Assembly (NCBI GenBank): GCA_947304065.1
Contig: CAMZAI010000102.1
Span: 1-9,520 of the forward strand
Length of the DNA: 9,520 nucleotides
Direction of reading: 5' to 3'
From: an uncultured Clostridia bacterium
Lineage (GTDB): Bacteria; Bacillota; Clostridia; Lachnospirales; Lachnospiraceae
This document shows, piece by piece, positions 1 to 5,985 of this stretch. Made by a program: the position numbers and the translations under genes. Positions within the stretch are counted from its first letter, which is position 1; every line of letters starts with the position of its first letter. Under the pieces are notes generated by a model. It was not told the DNA's origin. It did not search any database and saw nothing but the letters and a program-made list of their open reading frames with translations.

Positions 1-121
1 GTATGCACAGATTCAGGAAGTATATATTACTACCGATGAGGGAAAAAGCGGATGGCTGAATGTATCTTTAGAAAGCGAAGAGCAGAATACGGTCACTAAT
101 CCGATGCGTTATGGAATGTAG
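1..121 (+). CDS. C-terminal tail of an unidentified protein (partial)
   Basis: One frame is open from the window edge to a TAG at 119-121 and gives 39 residues ending in VTNPMRYGM. The other two + strand frames close early. The tail is polar, with acidic stretches and no membrane segment or recognisable motif. The gene begins outside the window, so its function cannot be named. The hairpin at 218-258 is the likely terminator of this transcription unit. The alternative is that this is non-coding sequence that happens to be open for 120 bases. Confidence 0.4.
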   Translation, partial: YAQIQEVYITTDEGKSGWLNVSLESEEQNTVTNPMRYGM

Positions 122-147
122 TATCCTTGAATGAAAAGACATATATC

Positions 148-175
148 TATTCGCTAAATCTAGGTTTAACGAATA
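148..175. other. 11-6-11 inverted repeat, candidate dif-like Xer recombination site
   Basis: Left arm TATTCGCTAAA (148-158) and right arm TTTAACGAATA (165-175) are inverted copies matching at 10 of 11 positions, around a six-base centre TCTAGG (159-164). Two 11-base arms around 6-8 bases is the known layout of binding sites for Xer-type tyrosine recombinases. A XerS-like recombinase gene starts 144 bases downstream, as dif(SL) sits just upstream of xerS in streptococci and lactococci. Assignment as a recombination site is inference. The repeat is followed by TTTTG, so a weak AT-rich terminator is the main alternative. Confidence 0.4.
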
Positions 176-217
176 TTTTGCTTGCTTTTTGGCCATAAAT
201 CCCTATAATTGAATTAT

Positions 218-258
218 AAGGCCCCAATGCCTGTTTTCCGGGCTTTTGGGCCTTTTTT
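218..258 (+). terminator. Rho-independent terminator of the upstream gene
   Basis: AAGGCCC (218-224) pairs with GGGCCTT (248-254). The stem continues inward with AA/TT and GCC (229-231)/GGC (241-243) after a single-base bulge, and a run of six T follows at 253-258. It lies between the tail of the first gene and the recombinase gene, so it should insulate the recombinase from upstream transcription. Confidence 0.75.
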
Positions 259-260
259 AT

Positions 261-286
261 ATTATTGAAATCGGTTTATCAATAAT
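261..286. repeat. Palindrome in the recombinase leader, possible operator
   Basis: ATTATTGA (261-268) and TCAATAAT (279-286) form a perfect 8-base inverted repeat around a 10-base centre, directly after the terminator T-run and 32 bases before the recombinase ATG. The position suits an operator for a dimeric regulator, or an accessory site bound by the recombinase. It also overlaps the only TTGAAA-like -35 candidate (265-270). The site is AT-rich, so chance is not excluded. Confidence 0.3.
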
Positions 287-318
287 TTAAATCTTACAAT
301 ATATTCGGACGGATTACA

Positions 319-1380
319 ATGGACAAAAACAAAACCTATCACGAACAAAAAGCAATCGAATATACGAAAAAACTCCGTGCGTATCTTTCTGAGCTTCCTG
401 CGTATGTTACGACATTCTTCAGAGGCATTGAGCCTAATACACAGCCCAGGACGCGTCTGGCTTACGCTATCGACCTGAAGGTTTTCTTTGAATGGCTACG
501 GCAGGCAAATCCGCTGTTTAAGGATAAAACCGTTAAAGAAATCACGCTGGACGATCTCGAGCACGTTGAGACGTTCGATCTTGAGGAATACATGGAATAT
601 CTTAAGCTGCGCGAATCCGACGACGGCCTGGAGATAACGAACTCCGATACCGCGATAAAGCGCAAAATGTCGGCTCTCCGCGGGCTTTACGGTTATCTGT
701 TCAAGAACGAAATGATCTCCACGAACCCCTCGGTTAAGGTCAATATGCCAAAACTTCACGAAAAAGCGATTGTCAGGCTGGATTCTGATGAGATTGTGAA
801 GTTTCTCGATACTGTGGACGACGGGGCCGTAAATATGACCGACAGGCAGCGAAAAGCCCATGAACAGAACCGAACGCGCGATCTGGCGCTCATGACTCTC
901 CTGCTCGGAACAGGTATTCGTGTCACGGAATGCGTCGGCCTTAATGTAAACGACCTCGACATGAAGAATTCCCGCATCAAAGTCACGCGAAAAGGCGGCT
1001 ACGAGGCGTATGTTTATTTCGGCGAGGAGGTCTGCGAGGGCTTAAAGCCTTATCTTGAGGACCGCGTGAATATTACGGATATTGTTTCGGGTCACGAGGA
1101 CGCGCTGTTCCTCTCAAACCAGAAAAAGCGCATGTGCGTGCGTACGGTCGAGAAAATGGTCAAGAAATACGCGATGCAGGTGACTTCCACGAAAAAGATC
1201 ACGCCGCATAAGCTCCGCAGCACCTACGGTACTGCTCTTTACAGGGAAACAGGCGATATTTACCTTGTCGCCGACGTTCTCGGGCATAAGGACGTAAATA
1301 CCACGCGTAAGCACTATGCAGCCCTTGAGGATGAACGCCGCAGGCAGGCTAAAGACGCCGTGAGATTACGCGAAGAATAA
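319..1380 (+). CDS. XerS-like site-specific tyrosine recombinase
   Basis: This 353-residue tyrosine recombinase cuts and rejoins DNA through a covalent phosphotyrosine. An N-terminal SAM-like core-binding domain covers about residues 25-135 and the catalytic domain about 155-345. All six expected active-site residues are present: R201 (GTGIRVTE), K225 (TRKGG), H297 and R300 (HKLRS), H323 (LGHKD) and Y333 (HYAAL). From memory, the length (XerS is about 356) and motifs such as RDLALMTLLL, TRKGG, VEKMVKKYA and TPHKLR resemble streptococcal XerS more than classical XerC/XerD of about 300 residues. No excisionase, relaxase or phage gene is nearby, so a chromosomal housekeeping role such as dimer resolution is more likely than a mobile-element integrase. 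The ATG is preceded by GGACGGA, a weak Shine-Dalgarno. A dif-like repeat lies 144 bases upstream. The family call is firm; the XerS assignment and role are inferred. Confidence 0.9.
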   Translation: MDKNKTYHEQKAIEYTKKLRAYLSELPAYVTTFFRGIEPNTQPRTRLAYAIDLKVFFEWLRQANPLFKDKTVKEITLDDLEHVETFDLEEYMEYLKLRESDDGLEITNSDTAIKRKMSALRGLYGYLFKNEMISTNPSVKVNMPKLHEKAIVRLDSDEIVKFLDTVDDGAVNMTDRQRKAHEQNRTRDLALMTLLLGTGIRVTECVGLNVNDLDMKNSRIKVTRKGGYEAYVYFGEEVCEGLKPYLEDRVNITDIVSGHEDALFLSNQKKRMCVRTVEKMVKKYAMQVTSTKKITPHKLRSTYGTALYRETGDIYLVADVLGHKDVNTTRKHYAALEDERRRQAKDAVRLREE

Positions 1381-1386
1381 AACAAC

Positions 1387-1417
1387 AAGACCGGTCAGAA
1401 TATGGCCGGTCTTTCTT
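1387..1417. terminator. Bidirectional terminator between convergent genes
   Basis: AAGACCGG (1387-1394) and CCGGTCTT (1406-1413) form a strong stem extended by T-G and C-G pairs, with loop AGAATAT. On the + strand TTTCTT follows. On the - strand the flank reads CTTGTTGTTTTAT. It lies 6 bases past the recombinase stop and 10 bases past the stop of the convergent membrane-protein gene, so it can serve both. Confidence 0.8.
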
Positions 1418-1427
1418 GATGAATTGA

Positions 1428-2189
1428 TCATTTAAGTCCCATCGAGAAAAATATGATTATCGGGAAAAACATTATTATCCAGCTCAGATATCTCGAGGTG
1501 ATCTCCCAATCAGTAGGTTCCGCATCTTCGGGATGTGCTATCCTGAAGCTTAAGTAGAATCTGAAGATCTCATCGGCGAAAATAATGCTTAATGCATTTA
1601 GAACGCAAAGGACAACGCCGACGAACCACAAAGCCATATTGCCTTTACTGGTAGCCTCGGGGCCTGTATGGATCTCGATCAGCTCAGCCTTTGTAGGCTC
1701 GTCCTGGTCGAGAACTTTACCGTCCATCATTACGATCCCGTTGGATTCGATGTAATTGTTTCCGAACGATTCAAAGTCACCGTTCTCGTTATAAAACAAC
1801 AATGCTGCTCCCGTATCCCTTACCGAACCGCGGAAAATTACTTCGTCGCCTTTCAGGATCTCATAACCGGTTTCGTCATTGGGACTGATGCCGGGCTCGA
1901 GCAGCGAATTGTCGATCTTTACATAATAAGGTCCGTATTTTTTGTCTCCGAAACGGTATACGATACCGGAATCGGGCCCGATCGTGAATGATGTGGCCAT
2001 TCCCTTACGGGTGCCGGAGTAGACCGTGCTTCCGTTCTCTTCTGTCTTTGTAAGGATCGTACCCCTGTAATTGAACCCCTTTTTTGAAACGGTTTTTACG
2101 GTCAGTACGGCAAATATCACAGCCATGGCAGCCATGACTATGATCATGCCTTTTTGATATTTATCAAGTTCCCTGAATCTTTTGATCAT
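1428..2189 (-). CDS. Unidentified membrane protein with three predicted helices
   Basis: I do not recognise this 253-residue protein. It has a basic N-terminus, a hydrophobic helix at about 14-33, a soluble region of about 150 residues (34-184), a second helix at about 185-205, a charged loop (206-233, including AHPEDAEPTDW) and a third helix at about 234-250. The positive-inside rule places the N-terminus in the cytoplasm and the large domain outside. That domain looks beta-rich (YRGTILTKTE, TVYSGTRKG, KKYGPYYVKI, DEVIFRGSVRDTG). No catalytic motif is visible. The start is well supported by GGAGGG at 2198-2203, eight bases upstream of the ATG. It is probably its own transcription unit: the amidase gene upstream has its own terminator, and it shares a terminator with the convergent recombinase. 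I found no convincing promoter in 2204-2275. Confidence 0.75.
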   Translation of the reverse strand: MIKRFRELDKYQKGMIIVMAAMAVIFAVLTVKTVSKKGFNYRGTILTKTEENGSTVYSGTRKGMATSFTIGPDSGIVYRFGDKKYGPYYVKIDNSLLEPGISPNDETGYEILKGDEVIFRGSVRDTGAALLFYNENGDFESFGNNYIESNGIVMMDGKVLDQDEPTKAELIEIHTGPEATSKGNMALWFVGVVLCVLNALSIIFADEIFRFYLSFRIAHPEDAEPTDWEITSRYLSWIIMFFPIIIFFSMGLK

Positions 2190-2275
2190 ATAGTTTGCCC
2201 TCCATGGTTATAGTTTAACGCATATTTGTATGATAATCGACCTGTTTGGATGCAAATTATGAGTCTCTAATCCGC

Positions 2276-2315
2276 AAAAAAAGCCATGGGACCGTTATCT
2301 GAACGATCGCATGGC
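2276..2315 (-). terminator. Rho-independent terminator of the amidase gene
   Basis: Read on the - strand, GCCATG (2315-2310) pairs with CATGGC (2288-2283). An inner CGTT/AACG helix (2302-2305 with 2293-2296) continues the stem, and seven T follow (complement of the A-run at 2276-2282). It begins about ten bases after the amidase stop codon and separates that gene from the membrane-protein gene. Confidence 0.85.
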
Positions 2316-2325
2316 TTTAAAAAGT

Positions 2326-4266
2326 TTAGTCTCCGTATGTGGCGTATATCTGTTTAACAGTCTTAAAGATGATCTTTGCGACCTTTTTCTGGAAACTGGC
2401 CTTTACAAGGCGTTTGAGCTCACCGGGGTTCGACATATAGCCTATTTCCAGCAGAACGGCGGGAACGTCGTTTTCTTCGCTTACAACGACATAATTGCGG
2501 GCGCCGAAGGTACCGTTTTTCTCGGTCTTCAATGTGCTCACGAGATTGTTGAGGAACATCGCGGCCATCGTTGCGCTGTTCAGACCGTTGAAATTGCCTG
2601 TGTTCTTAACGCTGTAATATACCTCGGTACCGTTCTTTAAAGTGCTGTAGACCGAATTGTGATGGACGCTCACAAAGAAATCGGCCTCGACTCTCGCGGG
2701 AAGCGTCGGACGGTCATGCAGCGGAACCAGATAATCGGTGTAGCGCGAATAGAAAACCTTGATGTCAGATTCGTCGAACAGAGCCCTGCAGTAGGTGTAG
2801 ACGATCATGAAGTTCAGGTCTTTTTCGTTGTAGCCGCCGTGCTGCGTGCCGGGATCCTCACCGCCGTGGCCTGCATCAAGCACGATGATCTTGTCAAAGA
2901 GGCAGGAAGGCTTGTCGAAAAGGAAAACCATGCTTTTGTCGGTAAACAGGTTTTTGTGCGAAAGGATGACCTTGGTCTCGTCGCTGCGCGTGTACATCTT
3001 TATGCGCGTGATATCGGCGTCCTCGTAATAAAGGATCTGGACCTGCTTGATGGCTTCGCCCGTATTGACAATGGGATTATCCTGATAAAACTGTATGTAA
3101 TTGCCGGGAAGGTCGAAGTATACGCAGTCATTCCACAGATCGTCCGTTATCTCGATCAGCTCGGTGCGGATGCCTTCGAGAATGGGGAATCTGATCATCT
3201 GGTAGAAGCTGCTCCTGCGGCTTGCGGGAACAGACGTGGAAGTGTCGGGCTCCTCTCCTGCCGCGCCTGTGGTTTCGCTGTCCTTCGTGGGATCGTAGAT
3301 CAGCATGAAATCAAATTCGGGATCGTAGATACCGGTCGTTTCGTTCCCGGCGATCCAGGAGGTCGCATTTTCCCAGGTATAATCAAAGCCGAATGTCTCG
3401 AACACGAATCTTCCGGGGAAATAAACATGTCCCTTTCCGGTATCGGGATTGACGATATAATGCGGAGCTTCGGGGCAAACGCATAACAGGCCGTTCACAT
3501 AGCAGTCGGTGCTGCCGAGCTTCATATCGATCGTGATCTCGCCGTATGTAAGCGTAAGCGTCTTTTTCTTTGAATTATATTCGTATCTGAAGCCGTCGAT
3601 CTCTTTGGCGATGGTCTTCAGGCAGATGAGAGCGTTGTCATTGATGATATAGGAAGGCGTCTTCTCATTCGGAACCGCTAATTTGTCGTAATTAAGCTTT
3701 CCGTATGTGCCGGCGTACAGGTACTGCTCTCCGTCCATTTCGAGCTCGATCGGCGTATAGATCGCTACGCTTCCGGTGCTCTGAGTCCAGGTATAATCCA
3801 TGCCGAAGGTCTCCGCGACAAAACGCGAGGGAACGAGGCAGGTGGTCTCGCCCGTGGCCGAATATTTGACCCTTACGGGGGCGACGGGAGCCGTGACAGA
3901 TTCGCCGTTGTACGAGGCCTTTGTGGAACCGGTGTAAAGGATCAGCGTATTGCCCTTATATGTGAGCGTAATGCGCTTTTTGCTCGATTTGTAGCTGTAT
4001 TCTGCGCCGCACCCCTCGGTGAAGACGCATATCGGAGCCATTGCGTTGCCGTCGGTGATGATGGCGTTCTGCGTGCCGTTGTTGTAGAGCGAGCCGTTGA
4101 TGTAATAAAGAGGCGATACGCCGTTATAGGTGACGGTCTTATCGTTCGTGATGTCTTTGTACTTGAAGTTCAGGGTGATCGCGGATGCGCCCTCGGGAAG
4201 CGCGAGGAGGCATGAGAAAACTGCGAGGATTATGATAAATACGGTGTTTCGTAAGACTTTTCTCAT
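2326..4266 (-). CDS. Secreted N-acetylmuramoyl-L-alanine amidase with duplicated stalk modules
   Basis: This enzyme cleaves the bond between N-acetylmuramic acid and the stem peptide of peptidoglycan. The 646-residue product has a Sec signal peptide (MRKVLRN, hydrophobic 8-22, cleavage likely after GASA at about 29). Two stalk modules of the copper-amine-oxidase-N type follow (about 66-172 and 205-310), each ending in RFVxETFGxDYTW. A Ser/Thr-rich linker lies near 333-353, a beta-rich AMIN-like region at about 355-452, and a C-terminal Amidase_3 domain at 459-646. The zinc ligands H467 (DAGHGGEDPG), E481 (NEKDLN) and H535 (SVHHNS), and the catalytic E607 (LLEIGYMSN), are all present. The open frame extends 16 codons further, but AAGGAA lies 9 bases before this ATG, the signal peptide begins here, and the longer start falls in the promoter. 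The enzyme acts outside the cell, probably in wall turnover, division or spore-related lysis; which one cannot be told. Confidence 0.9.
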   Translation of the reverse strand: MRKVLRNTVFIIILAVFSCLLALPEGASAITLNFKYKDITNDKTVTYNGVSPLYYINGSLYNNGTQNAIITDGNAMAPICVFTEGCGAEYSYKSSKKRITLTYKGNTLILYTGSTKASYNGESVTAPVAPVRVKYSATGETTCLVPSRFVAETFGMDYTWTQSTGSVAIYTPIELEMDGEQYLYAGTYGKLNYDKLAVPNEKTPSYIINDNALICLKTIAKEIDGFRYEYNSKKKTLTLTYGEITIDMKLGSTDCYVNGLLCVCPEAPHYIVNPDTGKGHVYFPGRFVFETFGFDYTWENATSWIAGNETTGIYDPEFDFMLIYDPTKDSETTGAAGEEPDTSTSVPASRRSSFYQMIRFPILEGIRTELIEITDDLWNDCVYFDLPGNYIQFYQDNPIVNTGEAIKQVQILYYEDADITRIKMYTRSDETKVILSHKNLFTDKSMVFLFDKPSCLFDKIIVLDAGHGGEDPGTQHGGYNEKDLNFMIVYTYCRALFDESDIKVFYSRYTDYLVPLHDRPTLPARVEADFFVSVHHNSVYSTLKNGTEVYYSVKNTGNFNGLNSATMAAMFLNNLVSTLKTEKNGTFGARNYVVVSEENDVPAVLLEIGYMSNPGELKRLVKASFQKKVAKIIFKTVKQIYATYGD

Positions 4267-4313
4267 ATGTGAGCATTCCTTTCGGGATGTGTAAATCATT
4301 TTTGCTGTAATCA

Positions 4314-4319
4314 ATTATA
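4314..4319 (-). promoter_or_regulatory. Candidate -10 box of the amidase promoter
   Basis: A perfect TATAAT on the - strand lies about 48 bases upstream of the chosen ATG. No good -35 sits 16-18 bases further upstream. A TTGACA at 4357-4352 is 32 bases away, too far to pair with it. An alternative pairing of that TTGACA with TCTACA (4334-4329) is also poor. Only the -10 is convincing. Confidence 0.35.
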
Positions 4320-4373
4320 TACTATTTGTGTAGAAAAGTAAGGTATAGTTATGTCAATTTTATAAAAAAAATA

Positions 4374-4401
4374 TTGACACCTGCGGATGCTCTGTTATAA
4401 A
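4374..4401 (+). promoter_or_regulatory. Sigma-A type promoter of the TtcA-family gene
   Basis: TTGACA (4374-4379), a 16-base spacer and TATAAA (4396-4401) predict a transcript start near 4408 and a leader of about 28 bases. The -35 matches the consensus fully, and an A/T tract at about 4359-4374 could act as an UP element. The -35 is part of an inverted repeat with the TTGACA on the other strand. Confidence 0.7.
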
Positions 4402-4435
4402 TGATATTGTTGAAAATTCAGAAAGCGGGAAAGAT

Positions 4436-5170
4436 ATGCAGCTTAAAAGACTTTACAGCCTTGCGAGAAAGGCTATAGACGATTATTCGATGATAGAGGA
4501 CGGCGACAGGATCGCCATAGGCATTTCGGGCGGAAAGGATTCGCTCGCGCTGCTCTATGCCCTGGCGGGGTTAAAGCGCTTTTACCCTAAGAAATATGAG
4601 CTTGAGGCGATCACGGTGAGTCTCGGATTTGACGGCTTCGATACTTCCCGGATCGCGGCGCTCTGCGAAGAGCTCGGCGTTCATTATACAGAGGTCAAAA
4701 CAGATATTGCCGAGGTAGTGTTCGATGTTCGCAAAGAAAGCAATCCCTGCTCTCTCTGCGCTAAAATGCGCAAAGGCGCGTTCAACGACGCGGCCAAGGC
4801 TCTCGGCTGCAATAAATCCGCATACGCGCATCACCGCGACGATGTTATCGAGACCGCAATGATGTCGCTGATCTACGAGGGACATTTTTACTGCTTCTCG
4901 CCCGTGACATATCTCGACAGAATGGATATCACGCTCATCAGACCGCTGATCTATGTGGATGAATGCGATGTGATCGGCTTTAAGAACCTTTACGACCTTC
5001 CGGTCCTTAAGAATCCCTGCCCCGCTGACGGCGAGACAAAGCGCGAATACGTAAAGAACCTTGTAAAGCAGCTCGAGCATGAGAATCCGGGCTTCAGGGA
5101 CCGCATGTTCCACGCCGTTACGAACGGAGTCCTGCCCAACTGGGTACCTACGGCTCTTCGTGAAAAATAA
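4436..5170 (+). CDS. ttcA: TtcA-family tRNA sulfur-transfer ATPase (PP-loop, Fe-S)
   Basis: This is a PP-loop ATP pyrophosphatase of the TtcA/TtuA family, which adenylates a tRNA base and replaces its oxygen with sulfur (2-thiocytidine-32 in the E. coli prototype). Visible features are the PP-loop SGGKDS at 31-36, the CxxC pair C105/C108 in NPCSLCAKMR, the HHRDD motif near 132-136, and C195 in KNPCPADG, matching the third cysteine that holds the iron-sulfur cluster in TtcA. At 244 residues it is shorter than E. coli TtcA (about 311), as in many Firmicutes homologues, whose exact tRNA target is less certain. The ATG follows GCGGGAAAGAT, a modest ribosome binding site, and the promoter at 4374-4401 supports it. 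The gene is divergent from the amidase. No terminator is visible before lexA, so some read-through is possible. Confidence 0.85.
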   Translation: MQLKRLYSLARKAIDDYSMIEDGDRIAIGISGGKDSLALLYALAGLKRFYPKKYELEAITVSLGFDGFDTSRIAALCEELGVHYTEVKTDIAEVVFDVRKESNPCSLCAKMRKGAFNDAAKALGCNKSAYAHHRDDVIETAMMSLIYEGHFYCFSPVTYLDRMDITLIRPLIYVDECDVIGFKNLYDLPVLKNPCPADGETKREYVKNLVKQLEHENPGFRDRMFHAVTNGVLPNWVPTALREK

Positions 5171-5185
5171 TCGAACAAACTTTTT

Positions 5186-5199
5186 CGAACAAAGGTTTG
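5186..5199. promoter_or_regulatory. LexA box 1, overlapping the lexA -35
   Basis: CGAAC-AAAG-GTTTG fits the Gram-positive LexA (DinR) operator CGAAC-N4-GTTCG with one arm slightly degenerate. It overlaps the TTGACA -35 (5197-5202), so bound LexA would block RNA polymerase. A further TCGAACAAA copy at 5171-5179 provides an extra half-site. Confidence 0.65.
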
Positions 5200-5225
5200 A
5201 CAATGCCCTCCCGTTTGGTTATAAT
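5197..5225 (+). promoter_or_regulatory. Consensus promoter of lexA
   Basis: TTGACA (5197-5202), 17 bases, TATAAT (5220-5225): both boxes and the spacing are at consensus. The predicted start is near 5232, inside LexA box 2. Such a strong promoter bracketed by operators is typical of autoregulated lexA. Confidence 0.9.
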
Positions 5226-5230
5226 TATTG

Positions 5231-5244
5231 TGAACACATGTTAT
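5231..5244. promoter_or_regulatory. LexA box 2, at the lexA transcription start
   Basis: GAACACATGTT (5232-5242) matches the core of the Bacillus/Clostridium SOS operator (CGAACRNRYGTTYG) completely; only the outer bases differ (T at the left, AT at the right). It lies just downstream of the -10, over the predicted +1. Confidence 0.8.
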
Positions 5245-5265
5245 AACATTCGGGAGGTATTTTTT

Positions 5266-5886
5266 ATGGGTTACGGGAAGATCACGAAAAAACAGCAGGA
5301 AATCCTTGATTATATCAAAGAACAGATCATAAACAGAGGTTTTCCGCCCACAGTGCGCGATATCTGCGCGGCGGTGAATCTTAAGTCCACTTCATCGGTA
5401 TTCTCTCATCTTGAGGCTCTCGAGAGGAACGGCTATATCCGCCGCGACCTTGCGAAGCCCCGTGCGATCGAGATCGTGGACGATTCTTTCAATCTTGTCA
5501 GACGCGAGCTGGTGAATGTTCCGATCGTCGGCACGGTCACAGCCGGCCAGCCGATTCTTGCGGTTCAGAATATCGATGGGTACTTCCCCGTTCCTTCTGA
5601 GTATATGCCGAACGCTCAGACCTTTATGCTGAAGGTTAAGGGCGACAGCATGATCAACGCCGGCATATTCAACGGCGACCAGATCCTTGTCGAGCAGCAG
5701 ACCACCGCGCAGAACGGTGATAAGGTCGTAGCGCTCATCGAGGACAGTGTTACCGTGAAGACCTTCTATAAGGAGAACGGACACTTCCGTCTCCAGCCCG
5801 AGAACGATACGATGGATCCGATCATTGTCGATAATCTTCAGATACTTGGTAAGGTGATCGGACTGTTCAGGATCTTCGGCAGATAG
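5266..5886 (+). CDS. lexA: LexA, SOS-response repressor and autoprotease
   Basis: LexA represses DNA-damage genes and cleaves itself when RecA filaments form. The 206-residue protein has an N-terminal winged helix-turn-helix (about 1-66, with RDICAAVNLKSTSSVFSHLEAL as the DNA-reading part) and a C-terminal S24 peptidase domain (about 84-206). The scissile bond is A93-G94 (TAGQP), the nucleophile S128 (KGDSM) and the general base K165 (VKTFYKE), so it should be cleavable. The frame is open 23 codons further upstream, but that stretch is the promoter. GGGAGG at 5252-5257 sits eight bases before this ATG, and MGYGKITKKQQEIL is a typical LexA start. Two LexA boxes flank the promoter, indicating autorepression. 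A palindromic repeat follows 19 bases after the stop. Confidence 0.97.
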   Translation: MGYGKITKKQQEILDYIKEQIINRGFPPTVRDICAAVNLKSTSSVFSHLEALERNGYIRRDLAKPRAIEIVDDSFNLVRRELVNVPIVGTVTAGQPILAVQNIDGYFPVPSEYMPNAQTFMLKVKGDSMINAGIFNGDQILVEQQTTAQNGDKVVALIEDSVTVKTFYKENGHFRLQPENDTMDPIIVDNLQILGKVIGLFRIFGR

Positions 5887-5905
5887 ATCTGATAATTTTA
5901 GAGAA

Positions 5906-5956
5906 GGGGGACGGTTCTTATGTCCGACGTAACATCGGACAGAAGAACCGTACCCC
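5906..5956. repeat. REP-like palindromic element (GGGGACGGTTCTT type)
   Basis: GGGGACGGTTCTT (5907-5919) pairs with AAGAACCGTACCCC (5943-5956) with one bulged A at 5952. After a single mismatch the stem continues TGTCCGA (5921-5927) with TCGGACA (5935-5941) around loop CGTAACA, about 20 base pairs in all. Ends of the GGGGACGGTTCTT type are, from memory, a recurrent intergenic repeat in Firmicutes genomes, sometimes beside REP-associated (Y1) transposases. Here it sits between the convergent lexA and rsfS genes and may end transcription from both sides, but neither strand shows a T-run after it. Confidence 0.7.
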
Positions 5957-5985
5957 ATTGTCTGTGCTCTCATTCATGTTTCTTT

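Noticed and set aside
319..1380. Recombinase as the marker of an integrated mobile element
   Set aside because: No attachment repeats flank a gene block, there are no phage, relaxase or excisionase genes, and all neighbours are housekeeping-like.
2207..2236. Promoter for the membrane-protein gene (TTATCA, 18 bases, TATAAC on the - strand)
   Set aside because: Its transcript would start near 2200, inside the GGAGGG ribosome binding site, so it could not direct normal translation of the gene.
2659..3486. 275-residue open frame opposite the amidase
   Set aside because: It runs antisense to the stalk, linker and catalytic domains of a clear gene and has no family resemblance. Long antisense frames of this kind are common in moderately GC-rich coding sequence.
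4267..4314. Longer start for the amidase (16 extra codons)
   Set aside because: The extension begins in the -10 box TATAAT, would place a non-hydrophobic stretch before the signal peptide, and has a worse ribosome binding site than the internal ATG.
4571..5203. 210-residue open frame opposite the TtcA-family gene
   Set aside because: It is antisense to a gene with an intact PP-loop and cysteine motifs, shows no recognisable domain, and has no ribosome binding site of note. It is a mirror of codon bias in the real gene.
5392..5973. 193-residue open frame opposite lexA
   Set aside because: It starts inside the REP-like palindrome region and is antisense to lexA, with no recognisable domain.
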